Source: Planctomycetaceae bacterium (GTDB taxonomy: Bacteria > Planctomycetota > Planctomycetia > Planctomycetales > Planctomycetaceae). Taken from it: DNA of 33,499 nucleotides. The notes under the pieces were generated by a model. The model made no database searches. It had not been told where the DNA came from and saw nothing but the letters and a program-made list of their open reading frames with translations. The position numbers were made by a program, and so were the translations under genes. Positions 8,156 to 16,894 of this stretch are shown in pieces. Position 1 is the first letter of the stretch. Each line of letters begins with the position of its first letter. The stretch spans positions 1 to 33,499 of the forward strand of contig JAGQQG010000063.1 of the NCBI GenBank assembly GCA_020426325.1, read 5' to 3'.

Positions 8156-8812
8156 GTGGAGAACGCCCGCTGCATTCTACCGCTCTATCCGGCAGGGGTC
8201 AAAGTGAGGAAAATCGCTCGAACCAACTCAGAATTCGTGACGGATCGTGCCGTGAGGTCTGCGTTATCGGTGTTTTCAACCTCGCTCGGATGGGTTGGAC
8301 TCATGGGAGATGGAGATCGAGATCGAGTCTTTGCACTGACATTTGGACACTCAACGCCGGTCCAGGTTCGTTTGCATCTAGAATCCATAGCCGGCCTGCG
8401 CTTCGATGTCCCCGACGCTGACTGGTCACCCGACCTGAGAGAACGATTGCAAGCGTATGCATTGGGAGCGGTTGTCGACTTCTCTGATGTCGAGGTCGAC
8501 ATCCGGGGGTTAACCACCTTTCGCAAAAATGTCGTACAAGCGTTGCGAGAGGTGGGATACGGGCAGACCGTTTCTTACTCCGAACTGGCAGCCCTCGCTG
8601 GCAGCCCGAAAGCTGCCCGAGCGGTCGGCACCGCGATGTCATCCAATCGTGTTCCGATCATCGTCCCTTGCCATCGAGTTGTGGCCGAGGGACACAAGCT
8701 CGGCGGGTTCTCTGCCCCCTCAGGACTGTCGATGAAGCAGCGCCTGCTTGAACTGGAAGGCGTCACAGACATCCGTTTCAATCTGCGCAAGGCTGAGCAA
8801 ACTCTCCATTAG
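8156..8812 (+). CDS. ogt: Methylated-DNA--protein-cysteine S-methyltransferase
   Basis: This is an O6-alkylguanine-DNA alkyltransferase homologue, which moves an alkyl group from damaged guanine to its own cysteine. The active-site PCHRV is present (Cys at 172 counted from the GTG at 8156), preceded by the helix-turn-helix region YGQTVSYSELAALAGSPKAA and ARAVGTAMSSNRVPIIV, with the Asn in SSN. LGGFSAPSGLSMKQRLLELEG follows, as in the family. The N-terminal domain (LGWVGLMGDG, VFALTFGHS) is weakly conserved, as usual. The start is uncertain: a GTG at 8156 gives 218 residues, a GTG at 8237 gives 191, and both exceed the family's usual 160-180. The first 40 residues do not match it. The symbol is provisional. 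Confidence 0.85.
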   Translation: MENARCILPLYPAGVKVRKIARTNSEFVTDRAVRSALSVFSTSLGWVGLMGDGDRDRVFALTFGHSTPVQVRLHLESIAGLRFDVPDADWSPDLRERLQAYALGAVVDFSDVEVDIRGLTTFRKNVVQALREVGYGQTVSYSELAALAGSPKAARAVGTAMSSNRVPIIVPCHRVVAEGHKLGGFSAPSGLSMKQRLLELEGVTDIRFNLRKAEQTLH

Positions 8813-8979
8813 CTTCGGATCGAGTCCACGACCAAACGCAAGGCTGGCTTTGTCAGAATTCGCAACTTTCTGAGATTCATTCTGCAGACGTACGACGGCA
8901 TTTCTTCCGGTCGGCGACCACGATAACCTGAAGGGAATTCGACGATCATTCGCATCGTCAACCATTCGGGAGTTTTCCC

Positions 8980-9522
8980 ATGCATGTTCATGTCGCACGT
9001 CCGGCTGCCAGACAGCTGACCTTTCATATCTATTCTCGTGTCCTCCACCCGGAGTTGTTCGACACGTGTGCCTCCACTGTTCTGTTCAATGATGACATCT
9101 CACTGACGCTGCGCATCTGCGAGTCCGGACATGTCGTGGAATTCCAGCGAGATCGAGACCTCGTCTCCGAGATAAAAATTGATGGACAGCAAGAGTTACC
9201 CAGCCGCGGGAGATGTTTGTCCGTGGGTCTCAAGAAGAATCACGACATCTCCTCGGAGCCGCATCCGGGGATTGCGATCCAGGCCAGCACACAGATCGAG
9301 TTTGTCGAAGCAGAAGTCTTCGAACGCCTGACGGAGGAATTTCGGGCAGACTTTGGTCGGGCCACGCTCTCACATCTGTTTGGGTCAAGAAACCGGCTAC
9401 GGCCTGACGCTGTCAGTCTGCTGTTTGCTGAGTGCTGCCCGCACTCGCTCATCGTCCACGCGTTTCACACATATCCGGACGATCTGGCCATCATTCGGAC
9501 ACAGTCGCTGTACGAGTTTTGA
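8980..9522 (+). CDS. DUF2617 family protein
   Basis: This 180-residue soluble protein resembles DUF2617, known mainly from planctomycetes and actinobacteria: VARPAARQLTFHIYSRVLHPELF at the N-terminus, GHVVEF, and the C-terminal block HAFHTYPDDLAIIRTQSLYE, with IEFVEAEVF in the middle. The function is unknown. A GGGAG about 8 nt upstream of the ATG at 8980 supports the start. It is convergent with the CPBP gene and separated from it by 77 bp that contain two hairpins. It may be transcribed with the alkyltransferase gene, 167 bp upstream. Confidence 0.75.
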   Translation: MHVHVARPAARQLTFHIYSRVLHPELFDTCASTVLFNDDISLTLRICESGHVVEFQRDRDLVSEIKIDGQQELPSRGRCLSVGLKKNHDISSEPHPGIAIQASTQIEFVEAEVFERLTEEFRADFGRATLSHLFGSRNRLRPDAVSLLFAECCPHSLIVHAFHTYPDDLAIIRTQSLYEF

Positions 9523-9537
9523 GTTACGTGCGTCTGG

Positions 9538-9591
9538 ATTCCCGCTTGTGCGGGAATGACGGAGGGTTTGCGGGAGTGACGGTGACTCCGC
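9538..9591. terminator. Paired hairpins between convergent genes
   Basis: ATTCCCGC (9538-9545) and GCGGGAAT (9550-9557) form a perfect 8-bp stem with a 4-nt loop. A second stem, GCGG-AGT against ACT-CCGC with one bulge, spans 9570-9591. Neither is followed by a T-run. They sit between the convergent DUF2617 and CPBP genes, so they may end transcription in both directions, or they may be a dispersed extragenic repeat. Confidence 0.45.
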
Positions 9592-9599
9592 GAAGAGGT

Positions 9600-10415
9600 C
9601 TATGCGTCTGGGGTCATGAGCACGCCAACGAGCAGATCGTACAACGCATGACATCCGACTGTAATCCCGAATCCTCTTAAGAGGAAGGTCACGGCAAAGA
9701 TAATTCCGGCCAGCACACGAAAGCCGAATCCGAACCAGGCTTCAGGAGTTGTCGCGACCTGTTGTGCTGCGTGAGTGAACGCAGTGAGTGACAGCAACGT
9801 CTCTCCTCCTGCTGGAGTGACATAGTGTGCCAGCGAGAAGATCAGACTCGTCATCAACACGGCAGCAACCGCTGCGGTCCGACGCGGGATCAGGAGTGCC
9901 CGCAAGGCGAGAAAAGTTGCTGGGAGTAGCAACAGACGAAACAACACTTCCTCATAGATTCCTGCCCCGAGGAATCCGACTGCGGTCGCAACTCGTGTCG
10001 GCACCGCCATTGTGATCGTCTCGCTGGGCATCCATCCTGCATGACGCAACGAGAGGCTCAGGACTTGGCCGATAACGAGAAGCAGAATCGCCCCTAGGAG
10101 GCTTTCTGAGAACATGCCGATCAACGTGTCGAGTGAGACACGCCAGGGATAACGGCGGACCAGATGCCAGACACACAGAACTGCGATGATCAAGGCCGGG
10201 AGAACCCACGGTCTGTTGACACCCACCTGTAGTAGCCATGTTTGCATCCAGGTGTCTGCACCATTCCGAACGGCTGCGAAGTGCGTGGCGTTAAACCAAC
10301 GAACCCCCCACTCGTAAGTGGTCAGCAACGGCAACAGAAAGATCAGGCTGGCCAGTGGACGTTGGGAATCGACCCAGTAGCCCGCAGCCGGACGGGACAC
10401 CATCGGCAAAACCAT
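9600..10415 (-). CDS. CPBP family intramembrane metalloprotease
   Basis: This 271-residue polytopic membrane protein has about seven hydrophobic segments. It carries the CPBP (CAAX protease/Abi) motifs: EEVLFR at residues 155-160 (Glu-Glu and Arg), an FSLAHY with His197, and GCHALYD with His256. The Glu and His residues would bind the active-site metal. Family roles include prenyl-CAAX processing, bacteriocin immunity and secretion, so the target here cannot be named. The start at 10415 has no clear ribosome binding site; a Met four residues in is possible. It lies alone, facing the DUF2617 gene. Confidence 0.85.
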   Translation of the reverse strand: MVLPMVSRPAAGYWVDSQRPLASLIFLLPLLTTYEWGVRWFNATHFAAVRNGADTWMQTWLLQVGVNRPWVLPALIIAVLCVWHLVRRYPWRVSLDTLIGMFSESLLGAILLLVIGQVLSLSLRHAGWMPSETITMAVPTRVATAVGFLGAGIYEEVLFRLLLLPATFLALRALLIPRRTAAVAAVLMTSLIFSLAHYVTPAGGETLLSLTAFTHAAQQVATTPEAWFGFGFRVLAGIIFAVTFLLRGFGITVGCHALYDLLVGVLMTPDA

Positions 10416-10540
10416 GCAAGCGAATGATGGAACAACAGGCAGTCTGCGTTGAGATTATCGGCTGCCCAGCGGTCAATTGTTGACCAATCATTCACAAGGT
10501 GGTTCTGACGGGCATCAGAAACATCAATTTTTGTCCTAAA

Positions 10541-10562
10541 CCACCATGTTGAAACATGCTGG
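10541..10562 (-). terminator. Possible hairpin terminator after the PEPCK gene
   Basis: CCACCATGTT and AACATGCTGG form a 10-bp stem with one C-C mismatch and a 2-nt loop. It lies 56 bp beyond the stop of the minus-strand PEPCK gene. The downstream sequence on that strand has only a TTT, so this would be a weak intrinsic terminator. Confidence 0.3.
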
Positions 10563-10617
10563 TCTCATGAAGCCCTATCAGTAATGGCAAAATGTGCCGG
10601 TCCGGTGGGCTTGGTCC

Positions 10618-13600
10618 TTACCGAGGTTGAGCGCCGATTGTCCCCACAAGTGAGTGGGCGTACTCGTCCGAACCAACTTTGTCCAACTGCGATACGGCAT
10701 GCTTCAACAGTCTCCTGAGTGTTTCCGCATCAAGCCTGCCAGAGCGTGATTCGCTGAGTTGTTCCAAATAGGTGAGATGACTTTTCCACCGATCAACGTC
10801 GAGTCGCTGTTTGGCCTGAAGCCGTGCTTTGTACCAGTCACTATTCAGGATCGACTTGCGAGTGAACAGCTCGCGAACGGCTGGATGGCGTTCATCACGT
10901 CCTTCATGAGAGCCATCGGCCATGATGGTGACAAGGACCTTCAACGGAGGACAAAGGTCTTTGATCGTCCCGTCCTCGATGTAAGACCGTGACACGCGTT
11001 GGTGCGCTTCGCGAATATGTTTGACCCCATCCAGAAACGCGGCTGCATCCTGTGTTTCCGGGCGAAGGATTCTTTCGTCAAAAACTTTGTCCGGGTTATC
11101 GAAGACTCGGGCAAAATACCGATTTACGAACTTATCAGTGATGCGGTATCCGAGACGATTCGTTGAGACCGTCTCTCCGTTGAAAGTGATGTCTGGGACC
11201 GTTTCCAGCATTTCCTCTTCGATCAGCCGACGGGGGTCGCGTTCCTCGGGGGATAATCGGCACCAGACTTCGGGAATCAACAGGCTGATATCGTGATCGA
11301 CCCGGAAGTGGGGACCGATGTGACCCGCAGCCGTGGTGAAGCCGGCCAGATCCGTCAGGACCATACTCACGAGGGCCGCGTTGAGGTCAGCAGCTGGACG
11401 GAGCATGTTGAACGGTCCCTTCGTAAGGGCTCCTTCACTCCCGGCTCCGGTCGTTGATGGGCTTTTCCCTGTCAGGGATGCGATCCAGTCCATAAACAGC
11501 TCAGGAAGTTCCTGAAAATGGATGGGGCCATAGACCGCAAGACCTCGAATGCCCGTATTGTCTGGCGGATTCAGACGTCGACCTGCGAGGACCGCATCAA
11601 CCGGCATCTGCACGGCCTGATCAGCAGGGAGGCCGGTAAACAACCGCATCCCCATTTCTGCCACGTATCGATCCATGGGACGGACCACGTCCGGACGTAC
11701 CTGAAGGTAACGGGGGTTCTTGCTGACCACCCCACCAATCCTTCGGGGATTGTCCGAACAGACGATGTACTCTGCATTCCCTTTGTCGACCGACTTCAGC
11801 AACTTCTTCATCGGTGGAGTAAAGGCGTCGAAATCGACAACCTTTGTCATCATGTCTCGCACCGTCGCCTGAGTGAGCGGTTCAAAATTCGAGATGAAGT
11901 TGACGCCACGCTGAGCAAGATCGGCTTCTGCCTGTTTGTCGAATCCGCGATGGATCGCGTCATCCGGACGTTGAAACAGCCGATACTCACAATTCTGGGA
12001 GAACTTGAACGAACGGTCAGGGTCCGGACCGGGCGAGTTGAGAAACCGACTGGGGACGACCACGGATGCTGTGATGTCATCTTCTGTCTGGACCTTCGCA
12101 GCCGCGGCGAAATCCTGCCGGAGTTTGAATGTTCGCCAGTTCGATTCGTCCGCAAATCCGACGCGCAGGTACGACCCGACCAGCCGTCGATTGTGCAGTT
12201 TCAGTTCATGACCGGGACTGCCATTGACGATGTCGACACCAAAGTGACGCTTCCAGTCATCTCCCCATTCCGGTTGATGAAAACGCTTGATTGCGAAGAC
12301 GAGTGCGTAAACGTGCTCGGGGATTGTGCTGAGCCATTCGTTGAAGTCGTCCGTGTACTCGTCGGACGGTGTGAGCAGTTTGATCACGCTTCCGAGAGTA
12401 CGACGGGGACTCAGGATCGGGCGACTCGGAAACTTCCCGTAGTTCTGCTTGGCAAATGCCTCTGCATTCCAGCGGTCTGAGTAGTCCTGCGAGAGGATGT
12501 CGTCAATGATTCGCAGATCATCGGTAAGGTCTGCGACGAACACGGACCCATATTGCATGTAATCGATGAGTGATTTGCTGATTTCACTTTTACCACCACC
12601 ACTCACGGTACAGGGTTTATGGCACACCGTCCCCGATCCAGCGGTTCCTATGATTCGCCAACTGGGAGCGGCTGGATGCTTCTCCAATCGGATCTTGTAT
12701 CCAGAAGGGGCCATATAGACCTTGCCGGGCAACAAGGGGATTTCGCGTTGCTCACCATCCCGTTCCCAGGAGATATTTTGCTGACCAAGATCGGCCCGAG
12801 CATCTTCAGGAATGTAAATCAGATCCGGGTAGCGACGGTCGATGCCGCATCCCTCCGGCTGTACGTCAATCCAGTCGCCGTAATCTCTGACGACATCATC
12901 GAAGCTCCGTCCATTGAATCTTTTACTGTTCGCTTGAAAGGTCTCGCCCAGCGACCAGCTTTGAAAGACCATCGCTCCGCCGGCATGTTCTTCTTCGACA
13001 TTCCCCATCAGGTTCGAGGCGTAACTGACCTGAGTTTTCACTTCCTTCTTGCAGTAGCCGAAGTAGTTGTCTGAGATCAGGGTGACGACGACCCCGGCAT
13101 CCGTTCGACAAGTGGCTTTGAACGGTGATCCTCCGTTATAGAGCTCCGTCTCGTCACTCCAGCACATGCCGTCACGACGTTGCTGATCAGTTGCATCGTC
13201 GATGTGTGGCAGTCCGACTTCCAGCTTTGTGAGGGACAGCAACTGAGGAGCCAGGATCACGCAGCCGGTGTGTCCGGTCCAATGATCAAGATCGAGTCCC
13301 GCATCATTCTCCGGAAGGTAGGGATCACCCGCGTTTCCAAAGATCGATTCCACGAAGTCCAGATTGCTGACCAGTGTTCCGGGAGCAAAGAACCGAGTTT
13401 CCATGGTCATGCGTTCGCAAAATCCATCAACCTGAGGACACACCAGCGGACGCAGCAACAGCGACACCATGGCCTCAGCCGGATGCACGAGATTCGCGGT
13501 GAACGGAAGTTGCATTAAGGCCTTGGAAGGCCTCATCGCGTGACGAAAGAGTTCCACAAAAGCCTGCCGCGGAACGGTTAGCTTGTCAGCCGGGACAGGC

Positions 13601-14073
13601 AACCCTCCTTCACAGATGTGAAACGTCCCCTTGGTCGTCCGCCGATCATGCCGCGGATTGTGGAGCACACCGTTCACGACTCGGTAAGACTGCAACCATT
13701 CACTCTCGAAACTGTCTCCGTCAGCCGGCAGAGAAAGTTCACGAGCCAGTCCATGTCGGTCCAGAATAAAGGTCCGGGACGGCAGGCGGAGCGGCTGATC
13801 ACCCGTCAAGTCGCCAAAATGTTGTGCAAGAAACGTCTCGATCCGCTCATCTGCTGGGCAGCGATAATCAGCCAGTAACCGGGCTTTCTCATTGAAATTG
13901 ACGAGCAATCCCGAAGCCAACTCCACCAGTTCCGTCCCGCCAGCAGCGGGAACGGTTGGCAACCCGTTCGCTGCTAGCTTCAAATTGACGTATCTCAACA
14001 GCTCGGCCCGTTCCAGTTCCCGCTGCTGCGGGGTCATGTTGATATCCAGGCCAAGTGCTTTTCCGAAGTCCAT
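10618..14073 (-). CDS. PPi-type phosphoenolpyruvate carboxykinase (large, pyrophosphate-dependent)
   Basis: This 1151-residue soluble protein has no signal peptide. Its length and several blocks match what I recall of the pyrophosphate-type PEPCK described from Entamoeba and Propionibacterium (about 1100-1150 residues), which interconverts PEP, CO2 and phosphate with oxaloacetate and pyrophosphate. Blocks include CTVSGGGKSEISKSL at residues 488-502 (Gly-rich, kinase-like loop with GKS), STTGAGSEGALTKGPFN at 873-889, and a neighbouring VYGPIHFQELPELFMDW. It is not similar overall to GTP- or ATP-PEPCK. A GAGGG 10 nt or so upstream of the ATG at 14073 supports the start. It is a single-gene unit, divergent from the Coa1-like gene. 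Alternative: an uncharacterised homologue of this family. Confidence 0.75.
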   Translation of the reverse strand: MDFGKALGLDINMTPQQRELERAELLRYVNLKLAANGLPTVPAAGGTELVELASGLLVNFNEKARLLADYRCPADERIETFLAQHFGDLTGDQPLRLPSRTFILDRHGLARELSLPADGDSFESEWLQSYRVVNGVLHNPRHDRRTTKGTFHICEGGLPVPADKLTVPRQAFVELFRHAMRPSKALMQLPFTANLVHPAEAMVSLLLRPLVCPQVDGFCERMTMETRFFAPGTLVSNLDFVESIFGNAGDPYLPENDAGLDLDHWTGHTGCVILAPQLLSLTKLEVGLPHIDDATDQQRRDGMCWSDETELYNGGSPFKATCRTDAGVVVTLISDNYFGYCKKEVKTQVSYASNLMGNVEEEHAGGAMVFQSWSLGETFQANSKRFNGRSFDDVVRDYGDWIDVQPEGCGIDRRYPDLIYIPEDARADLGQQNISWERDGEQREIPLLPGKVYMAPSGYKIRLEKHPAAPSWRIIGTAGSGTVCHKPCTVSGGGKSEISKSLIDYMQYGSVFVADLTDDLRIIDDILSQDYSDRWNAEAFAKQNYGKFPSRPILSPRRTLGSVIKLLTPSDEYTDDFNEWLSTIPEHVYALVFAIKRFHQPEWGDDWKRHFGVDIVNGSPGHELKLHNRRLVGSYLRVGFADESNWRTFKLRQDFAAAAKVQTEDDITASVVVPSRFLNSPGPDPDRSFKFSQNCEYRLFQRPDDAIHRGFDKQAEADLAQRGVNFISNFEPLTQATVRDMMTKVVDFDAFTPPMKKLLKSVDKGNAEYIVCSDNPRRIGGVVSKNPRYLQVRPDVVRPMDRYVAEMGMRLFTGLPADQAVQMPVDAVLAGRRLNPPDNTGIRGLAVYGPIHFQELPELFMDWIASLTGKSPSTTGAGSEGALTKGPFNMLRPAADLNAALVSMVLTDLAGFTTAAGHIGPHFRVDHDISLLIPEVWCRLSPEERDPRRLIEEEMLETVPDITFNGETVSTNRLGYRITDKFVNRYFARVFDNPDKVFDERILRPETQDAAAFLDGVKHIREAHQRVSRSYIEDGTIKDLCPPLKVLVTIMADGSHEGRDERHPAVRELFTRKSILNSDWYKARLQAKQRLDVDRWKSHLTYLEQLSESRSGRLDAETLRRLLKHAVSQLDKVGSDEYAHSLVGTIGAQPR

Positions 14074-14184
14074 CAGTTCTGTCCCTCATTGCGATTCAGA
14101 GATCTTTCATTTTCTGTCTGCCGCACGTGTTGTACCATATTGCCGTGTTGGTCATCGATATCCTGTCGAAGAGTAGGCACTTTC

Positions 14185-14673
14185 ATGAGTTATGACCTTT
14201 CATCGAACGAGTCCTCCGGTCGAAAATGGTGGCTGATACCCGTGGGGTGTCTGGGAGCCGTTGTCTTTTGCTGTGGACTCCCGCTCATGATCCTGCCAAT
14301 CGTGTTCGGGGCCATCAAATCATCAACGCCCTATCAGGAGTCCCTTGCCCGAGTGCAGGCGGACCCGACGTGTCAACAGTTGCTCGGAGAGCCGATCGCC
14401 CCGTCATTCCTGGTCTCAGGAAGCATTAACGTGAATGGGCCGGAGGGACATGCGGCATTCAGCTATGACGTCAGCGGTCCTCAAGGCACAGCGAACGTTG
14501 TGCTGGATGCGGACAAAGTTGATGGCAAATGGATCTTCAATACGCTGATGGTTCACCCCAGTGGAGGAGGTGCGAGCATCGATCTTCTGGGAGCAGCAGT
14601 AGATGCGGACGCAACGGTTCTCCCCGCAACTCCAGCTACTGAAACCGACGAAAACGGCGCGGCCGATGAGTGA
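14185..14673 (+). CDS. Coa1-like (cytochrome c oxidase assembly factor Coa1 family) membrane protein
   Basis: This 162-residue protein has one N-terminal transmembrane segment (about residues 15-43) and an outer domain with SLARVQADPTCQQLLGEPI, SGSINVNGPEGHAAFSY and VSGPQGTANV. This follows the Coa1/DUF1783 pattern, in which a membrane-anchored beta domain is linked to oxidase assembly in mitochondria. Bacterial members are poorly studied. The start at 14185 is chosen since family proteins begin just before the membrane segment; the 32 codons upstream are Cys/Ser-rich and unlike coding. The stop overlaps the next gene by 8 bp, so the pair is coupled. Confidence 0.65.
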   Translation: MSYDLSSNESSGRKWWLIPVGCLGAVVFCCGLPLMILPIVFGAIKSSTPYQESLARVQADPTCQQLLGEPIAPSFLVSGSINVNGPEGHAAFSYDVSGPQGTANVVLDADKVDGKWIFNTLMVHPSGGGASIDLLGAAVDADATVLPATPATETDENGAADE

Positions 14674-15139
14674 GGACTCGCTGCGCTGGGAACCTTACGA
14701 CCGGCACTGGATCCGTTTGCGGGGACCTTGGTCAGTCACCTGGGGCGATCCGACTGAGCACATTGCTCCGCCGCAACGAGTCACGCTTCCCATGTCTTGG
14801 GGAGAGTTATTCGATGGTCGACACGGAACAGCACGATTTGAACGACGGTTTCAGCAACCGACCAATTTGGATGCAAGTGAACGTGTTGTCATCACGCTCA
14901 GCGAGGTCCGCACTGACGTCTCTGCCCGGCTGAACGATGTCAAACTGTCTCCACTGACACACCCGTTGGGCGATCCCGCATCGGTGCCTTTTGAAGACGT
15001 GCTGAGTTTTGATGTCACGCCTTATCTCCAGCCGACGAACCGTTTGACACTCGACCTCACGGTTAACTCGCTGCCATCAACAGAGACGCCCTACGGACTC
15101 TGGCGTCCCGTTTTGATCGAGGTCATCACGCTGATCTGA
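14666..15139 (+). CDS. Orphan galactose-binding-like beta-sandwich protein (glycoside hydrolase family 2-type N-domain)
   Basis: This 157-residue protein has no signal peptide and no membrane segment. Features such as LRGPWSVTWG, ARFERRFQQPTNLD, VVITLSEVRTDVSARLND and FDVTPYLQPTNRLTLDLTVNSL, followed by GLWRPVLIEV, resemble the sugar-binding jelly-roll domain at the N-terminus of glycoside hydrolase family 2 enzymes. The catalytic barrel is missing, and no remnant of it is seen downstream. The ATG at 14666 overlaps the end of the Coa1-like gene, and no other start is nearby. The function is unknown. It may be a stand-alone carbohydrate-recognition protein or a truncated gene that is still expressed. 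Confidence 0.6.
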   Translation: MSEDSLRWEPYDRHWIRLRGPWSVTWGDPTEHIAPPQRVTLPMSWGELFDGRHGTARFERRFQQPTNLDASERVVITLSEVRTDVSARLNDVKLSPLTHPLGDPASVPFEDVLSFDVTPYLQPTNRLTLDLTVNSLPSTETPYGLWRPVLIEVITLI

Positions 15140-15203
15140 CCTGTGATCGACTCAATCCGTCTCGCGACTTGCTCAAGCTCCCGTGATCAGTTGTCACACT
15201 CAC

Positions 15204-16511
15204 CTACAGGCGAATGTAGATCCCTTGTTTTTCCAGACCGCGGATGATTCCGTACACAATCAGGAAGAAGACCGTCACGCTCGCCAGACAGTACCACAAC
15301 GGCGCATCCTCAGGACTCACGGTGTGCAAGGTGAGTCCAACAACAACGTGCAACAGATAAGTCGCCAGCGGATTCTGTCCAAACGTGCGAAACAGGCCGA
15401 CGCGAAGGGGACCAATATTACATGCCAGGACGAACAATGCATACAACGCTGACGCAAACCCCGATGCAAAGAGAATGAACGATGGACTCGGAAGTTGCTT
15501 GGTCATCATCCAGTAATTCACTCTCCGCAGACTCTGATCCGGTGGCGGGACAAAAGGAGGTTCCGCCAGCATCGACGGGATGTCTTGGCCTGAGGCCCGC
15601 TCAAACGGCGGCCAGACCGGCGACTCAGCGAATCGCTCGAGATTTTTCGGCGGTGCCCCCCAAGCGGCGGAAGTGGTGTCGGAGGAAGTTGCCATCGCCG
15701 GCTGTACTCCTTCACCTTTGTCAACATCGTACAAACGCGTCAGACATGAAATTGAATATCCAATGGCCATCAGTACAACGCCGAGCGTGAGCAACTTTCC
15801 GAATGCCTTGCTTGCTGGGTTTGCAGCCACGATGTCGTAGGCGATCGACCCCAGCAACATGGCGACGGACCAGTTCAAAACACCGAACGGACCGCTCTCC
15901 CAGCAGCGTTTGTCCGTCGCGCCCCAGTCGATGTACCGAACCAGCAGATCTTCCAGAGCATTCGGCTGCTGATGGGCAAAGTTGAAATTGAACAGATACG
16001 ACAAGACTGCGTGTGCGACCAGGCAGCCGACGATCAGCCCGACGCGAAATCTCAGGCTCTTATTGATGAACGGCAGCAGAACAATCTGTGTGACGCCGAT
16101 AAGGGCCAGCGTCTCCCACAGATCGGATTTGATGATCCTGGTCAAGAGGTGCCAGGCACTCTGCCACGAATAGTTGCTCCACTCGGAATACTCCTCTCCA
16201 GCTCCGAGACCGAAGAACATCAGTGAGATCAGGATCAGTGACAAACTGCGGCGGACGTATGTCCCCCAGGTCCGCAGCGTGCCAAACTCCGGAAGCCTGC
16301 GAAGGATCGTCAGTCGAAATGAGTACCCAACTGCGAAAAAGAATGACGGCATGATCGAGTCGGCGTAACTGAAGTACACGCTATGGTGTTTTAGCACGTC
16401 ATGAAAGGCCTCCATGTCCCCGATGTAATTGACGAGCAACATCCCGGCCACGGTGTACCCGCGAAACTGATCCATCGAAACAATCCGCGGCGGTCGACTG
16501 ATTAGGGACAT
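15204..16511 (-). CDS. DUF5009 / heparan-alpha-glucosaminide N-acetyltransferase-like membrane protein
   Basis: This 435-residue polytopic membrane protein has many hydrophobic segments spread over its length. The N-terminus has RIVSMDQFRGYTVAGMLLVNY, the DxxRG-type signature (here DQFRG) of the HGSNAT/COG4299/DUF5009 acyltransferases, and SFFFAVGYSFRLTILRR follows. Family members move an acyl group to sugars at or across the membrane; the substrate here is unknown. It is convergent with the Coa1-like pair, 64 bp away. The start ATG at 16511 has only a weak purine-rich upstream stretch. Confidence 0.8.
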   Translation of the reverse strand: MSLISRPPRIVSMDQFRGYTVAGMLLVNYIGDMEAFHDVLKHHSVYFSYADSIMPSFFFAVGYSFRLTILRRLPEFGTLRTWGTYVRRSLSLILISLMFFGLGAGEEYSEWSNYSWQSAWHLLTRIIKSDLWETLALIGVTQIVLLPFINKSLRFRVGLIVGCLVAHAVLSYLFNFNFAHQQPNALEDLLVRYIDWGATDKRCWESGPFGVLNWSVAMLLGSIAYDIVAANPASKAFGKLLTLGVVLMAIGYSISCLTRLYDVDKGEGVQPAMATSSDTTSAAWGAPPKNLERFAESPVWPPFERASGQDIPSMLAEPPFVPPPDQSLRRVNYWMMTKQLPSPSFILFASGFASALYALFVLACNIGPLRVGLFRTFGQNPLATYLLHVVVGLTLHTVSPEDAPLWYCLASVTVFFLIVYGIIRGLEKQGIYIRL

Positions 16512-16894
16512 ATGATTTCATCCATCGTAATACGCACAGAGAACTGCTTGAAGGAGTGTCCTCATTATGTGACGTAAGGGCAAACCATTGAGACACTCAC
16601 TCCGCATCTCGCAATCGATTCAGGAAGAGACGTGCAGCCGCGCTGTGCCTCGTGCCTGTCGGAATTTCACTCCCTGATTTCCCACTGCGTTGACAGGCTC
16701 TTGCGAGGCGGATATTCCTAGAGTTCTTGCGCAGATACCCTATTTTGGAAAGTTGATCGGTTGCTTTGAGTGGCGACGTTCACTGAGGATTTCCTCAGGT
16801 GTGGACCAGCAGGGAGGGACGTTTCACAGAATCCCGTTGGATTGCACGTGGTAACCCGAAGCAGCCGTGCTCATCCCCGATTCGGAGTCCAGTG
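16512..16894. other. Intergenic region before the giant secreted protein
   Basis: This 383-bp stretch has no ORF I accept. A frame open from 16799 reaches the next gene, but its first 32 residues are not signal-like. It lies between the divergent acyltransferase gene and the giant gene, so it should hold both promoters. One candidate is given separately. Confidence 0.5.
16690..16718 (+). promoter_or_regulatory. Candidate sigma70-type promoter upstream of the giant LEPR-XLL gene
   Basis: TTGACA at 16690-16695 is a perfect -35 box. A 17-nt spacer leads to TATTCC at 16713-16718, a poor -10 (4 of 6 match TATAAT). The predicted start would lie about 170 bp before the ATG at 16895. Spacing and location are good, the -10 is weak. 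Confidence 0.3.

Noticed and set aside
8140-8208. Short ORF (ATGATGAAC..) before the alkyltransferase gene
   Set aside because: About 22 codons, no ribosome binding site of note and no known leader peptide pattern.
11518-12480. 320-codon plus-strand ORF opposite the PEPCK-like gene
   Set aside because: It lies entirely inside a well-supported gene, has no family features, and is rich in Arg, His and Cys, as expected for an antisense shadow in GC-rich DNA.
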